From the NCBI GenBank assembly GCA_047967505.1, contig CM106539.1: 64,000 nucleotides of DNA; one strand, written 5' to 3'. The translations under genes were made by a program, and so were the position numbers. The notes under the pieces were generated by a model. It saw only the letters and a program-made list of their open reading frames with translations. It was not told the DNA's origin and did not search any database. This document shows, one piece after another, positions 63,177 to 64,000 of the stretch (position 1 is the stretch's first letter; each line of letters opens with the position of its first letter). The DNA comes from Dipteris shenzhenensis (taxonomy: Eukaryota > Polypodiophyta > Polypodiopsida > Gleicheniales).

Positions 63177-63436
63177 TGCCCAAGAGACTCCGCGGGTCTT
63201 TAGAAACCCAGTGTAGCTGCTTATGCTTGGGCATTGATGATGAGATAAGTGTTGCTTTGCTTGCTAAGTATGTCTTCCTTTTGTTTTTCATAAAAGTTTT
63301 TGTTTACCTCTTTTTTCTTCTCTTTCATTTTCTCTTTTATATTCTTTGTAGATTTTTGATCTTTAGAACAACAAAAAATCTAAATTTGTATGATTGGACT
63401 TATTCTAGTCTTATAAAGGTAGTCTTATAAAGGTAT
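63177..63436 (+). repeat. 3' pseudo-LTR region of the Penelope-like element
   Basis: Matches 2358-2603. It contains an 8-bp inverted pair TGCCCAAG (63177-63184) and CTTGGGCA (63224-63231) enclosing a GGGT/ACCC hairpin. The end carries a small duplication (AGTCTTATAAAGGT twice, 63407-63434). Confidence 0.85.
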
Positions 63437-64000
63437 ACAGTACATACCAAAGCTCCTGCATAAGTTTGGATTCCAATAATTACTGTATAAACAAACAAGA
63501 TTGGCAGAGTGCTGAAAGGACTGCAAACAACACACATGCACTCCAAAAAGCTCCAAAGGAAGAAAGAACAAGAATCATTTTCCGTTGTCTGTGGTGGCCG
63601 AGGGACGAGCTCCTTCCTTGCGCCTATCCTCTGTCTAGGCTCCCTGCAGGTGCAGATGGCTTTCAGGAATCAGGATAAGAGAGAAATGAAGATAGAGAGC
63701 AAAGGGTGAGCAAGAAAGAGCTGAAGAGGATCTCAAGCTTGCAAATTTGCCCAGGAGCCTCAACATTGGGATCTGGCCTTCAATTCCTGACTTAAACCAA
63801 CCTTAGGAGGGACCTCCTAGGGACTCCCGCACTAATCCATGCCAAAGCCGTACAGTCCGTACGGCTAGAATTTGACACAAAAAATTCTCTCGGGACCCAT
63901 GCCAAGCCGTACAACAGTCTCAGGATGCGTGCTAACAGCCGGGGCTGGTTCTAGAGGTTGCAGGAGCTGGGGGGAGAGTTAGAACAGCAACAAATGCAGA
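63437..64000. other. Unassigned right edge
   Basis: No gene recognised. It contains CCGTAC motifs (63848-63912) like those at 28038-28391 and 29395-29470, so it may belong to the same repeat family. Confidence 0.4.

Larger units (their letters stand above)
58977..63436 (+). mobile_element. Penelope-like element with N-terminal GIY-YIG endonuclease (Chlamys/Naiad type)
   Basis: A 4.46-kb element. The left end is a 34-bp copy of its own 3' terminus (TATGATTGGACTT...AAAGGTAT, 58977-59010), the partial pseudo-LTR typical of Penelope-like elements. The full 3' region is 63177-63436. Domain order is GIY-YIG endonuclease, CxC linker, telomerase-like RT, all in one frame but cut by a TGA (60475-60477) and a TAG (61669-61671). 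This permuted order is the defining trait of the Naiad/Chlamys clade; ordinary Penelope and conifer Dryad elements have the endonuclease C-terminal. I see no CCHH motif before the endonuclease, which fits Chlamys. A CATACCAA direct repeat (58931-58938, 63443-63450) may mark the target duplication. Confidence 0.9.

Noticed and set aside
63177-63260. Hammerhead ribozyme in the pseudo-LTR
   Set aside because: TTGATGA and GAAAC occur, but the order and paired stems of a hammerhead core cannot be drawn; kept only as an unexplained stem-loop.
1-64000. CRISPR arrays, rRNA and tRNA genes, bacterial-type operons
   Set aside because: No regularly spaced direct repeats with unique spacers, no rRNA stretch and no tRNA cloverleaf were noticed; spliced exons and LTR elements show nuclear plant DNA.

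Overview
The window looks like nuclear DNA of a plant with a large, repeat-rich genome. Evidence is a spliced DExH-box helicase gene whose exons read closely like plant ASCC3/DExH14, embedded in introns of 11 to 17 kb, and many Ty1/copia, Ty3/gypsy (chromovirus), LINE, hAT and Penelope-like remnants. I cannot fix the lineage. Giant introns plus a Penelope-like element of the N-terminal-endonuclease type would suit a fern, lycophyte or gymnosperm better than a small-genome angiosperm.

The only host gene I can support is on the + strand. Fourteen exons (16562-47092, 481 codons, all introns in phase 0) encode most of the first helicase cassette of an ASCC3-like protein, from the region before Walker A to the start of the winged-helix domain. 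The 5' part of the gene must lie left of the window and the 3' part right of it, so nearly the whole window is probably one gene, about 95% of it intron. Two introns are huge: intron 2 (16955-31425) and intron 11 (35558-46575). The stretches before exon 1 and after exon 14 are at least as long.

Layout: 1-2300 is a copia derivative with a broken gag and an LTR, into which a 5'-truncated Penelope-like tail (2358-2607) has inserted. 2640-7930 is mostly unrecognised DNA with tandem duplications and one LTR-like promoter. 7935-16196 is a complete chromovirus with near-identical 1.84 kb LTRs, a 5-bp target duplication, PBS and PPT, but interrupted frames. Intron 2 holds an LTR-type promoter remnant with W-boxes, a copia RNase H scrap, a decayed gypsy (about 22406-27683) and regions with unusual short-motif arrays. 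Intron 11 holds hAT and LINE remnants, a roughly 510-bp tandem duplication, a decayed copia carrying a 316-bp hAT-type MITE, and an L1 ORF1p-like fragment. After exon 14 come a + strand copia wreck, a - strand copia (49412-about 58938) with a gypsy deletion derivative nested in it (50319-55414), and the Penelope-like element (58977-63436).

The most notable object is that last element. A GIY-YIG endonuclease lies upstream of a CxC linker and a telomerase-like reverse transcriptase, all in one reading frame but separated by a TGA and a TAG, with pseudo-LTR ends and a second truncated copy 56 kb away. This is the domain order of the Naiad/Chlamys group. The missing Cys/His motif points to the Chlamys side, which as far as I recall was described from green algae, spike mosses and slime molds.
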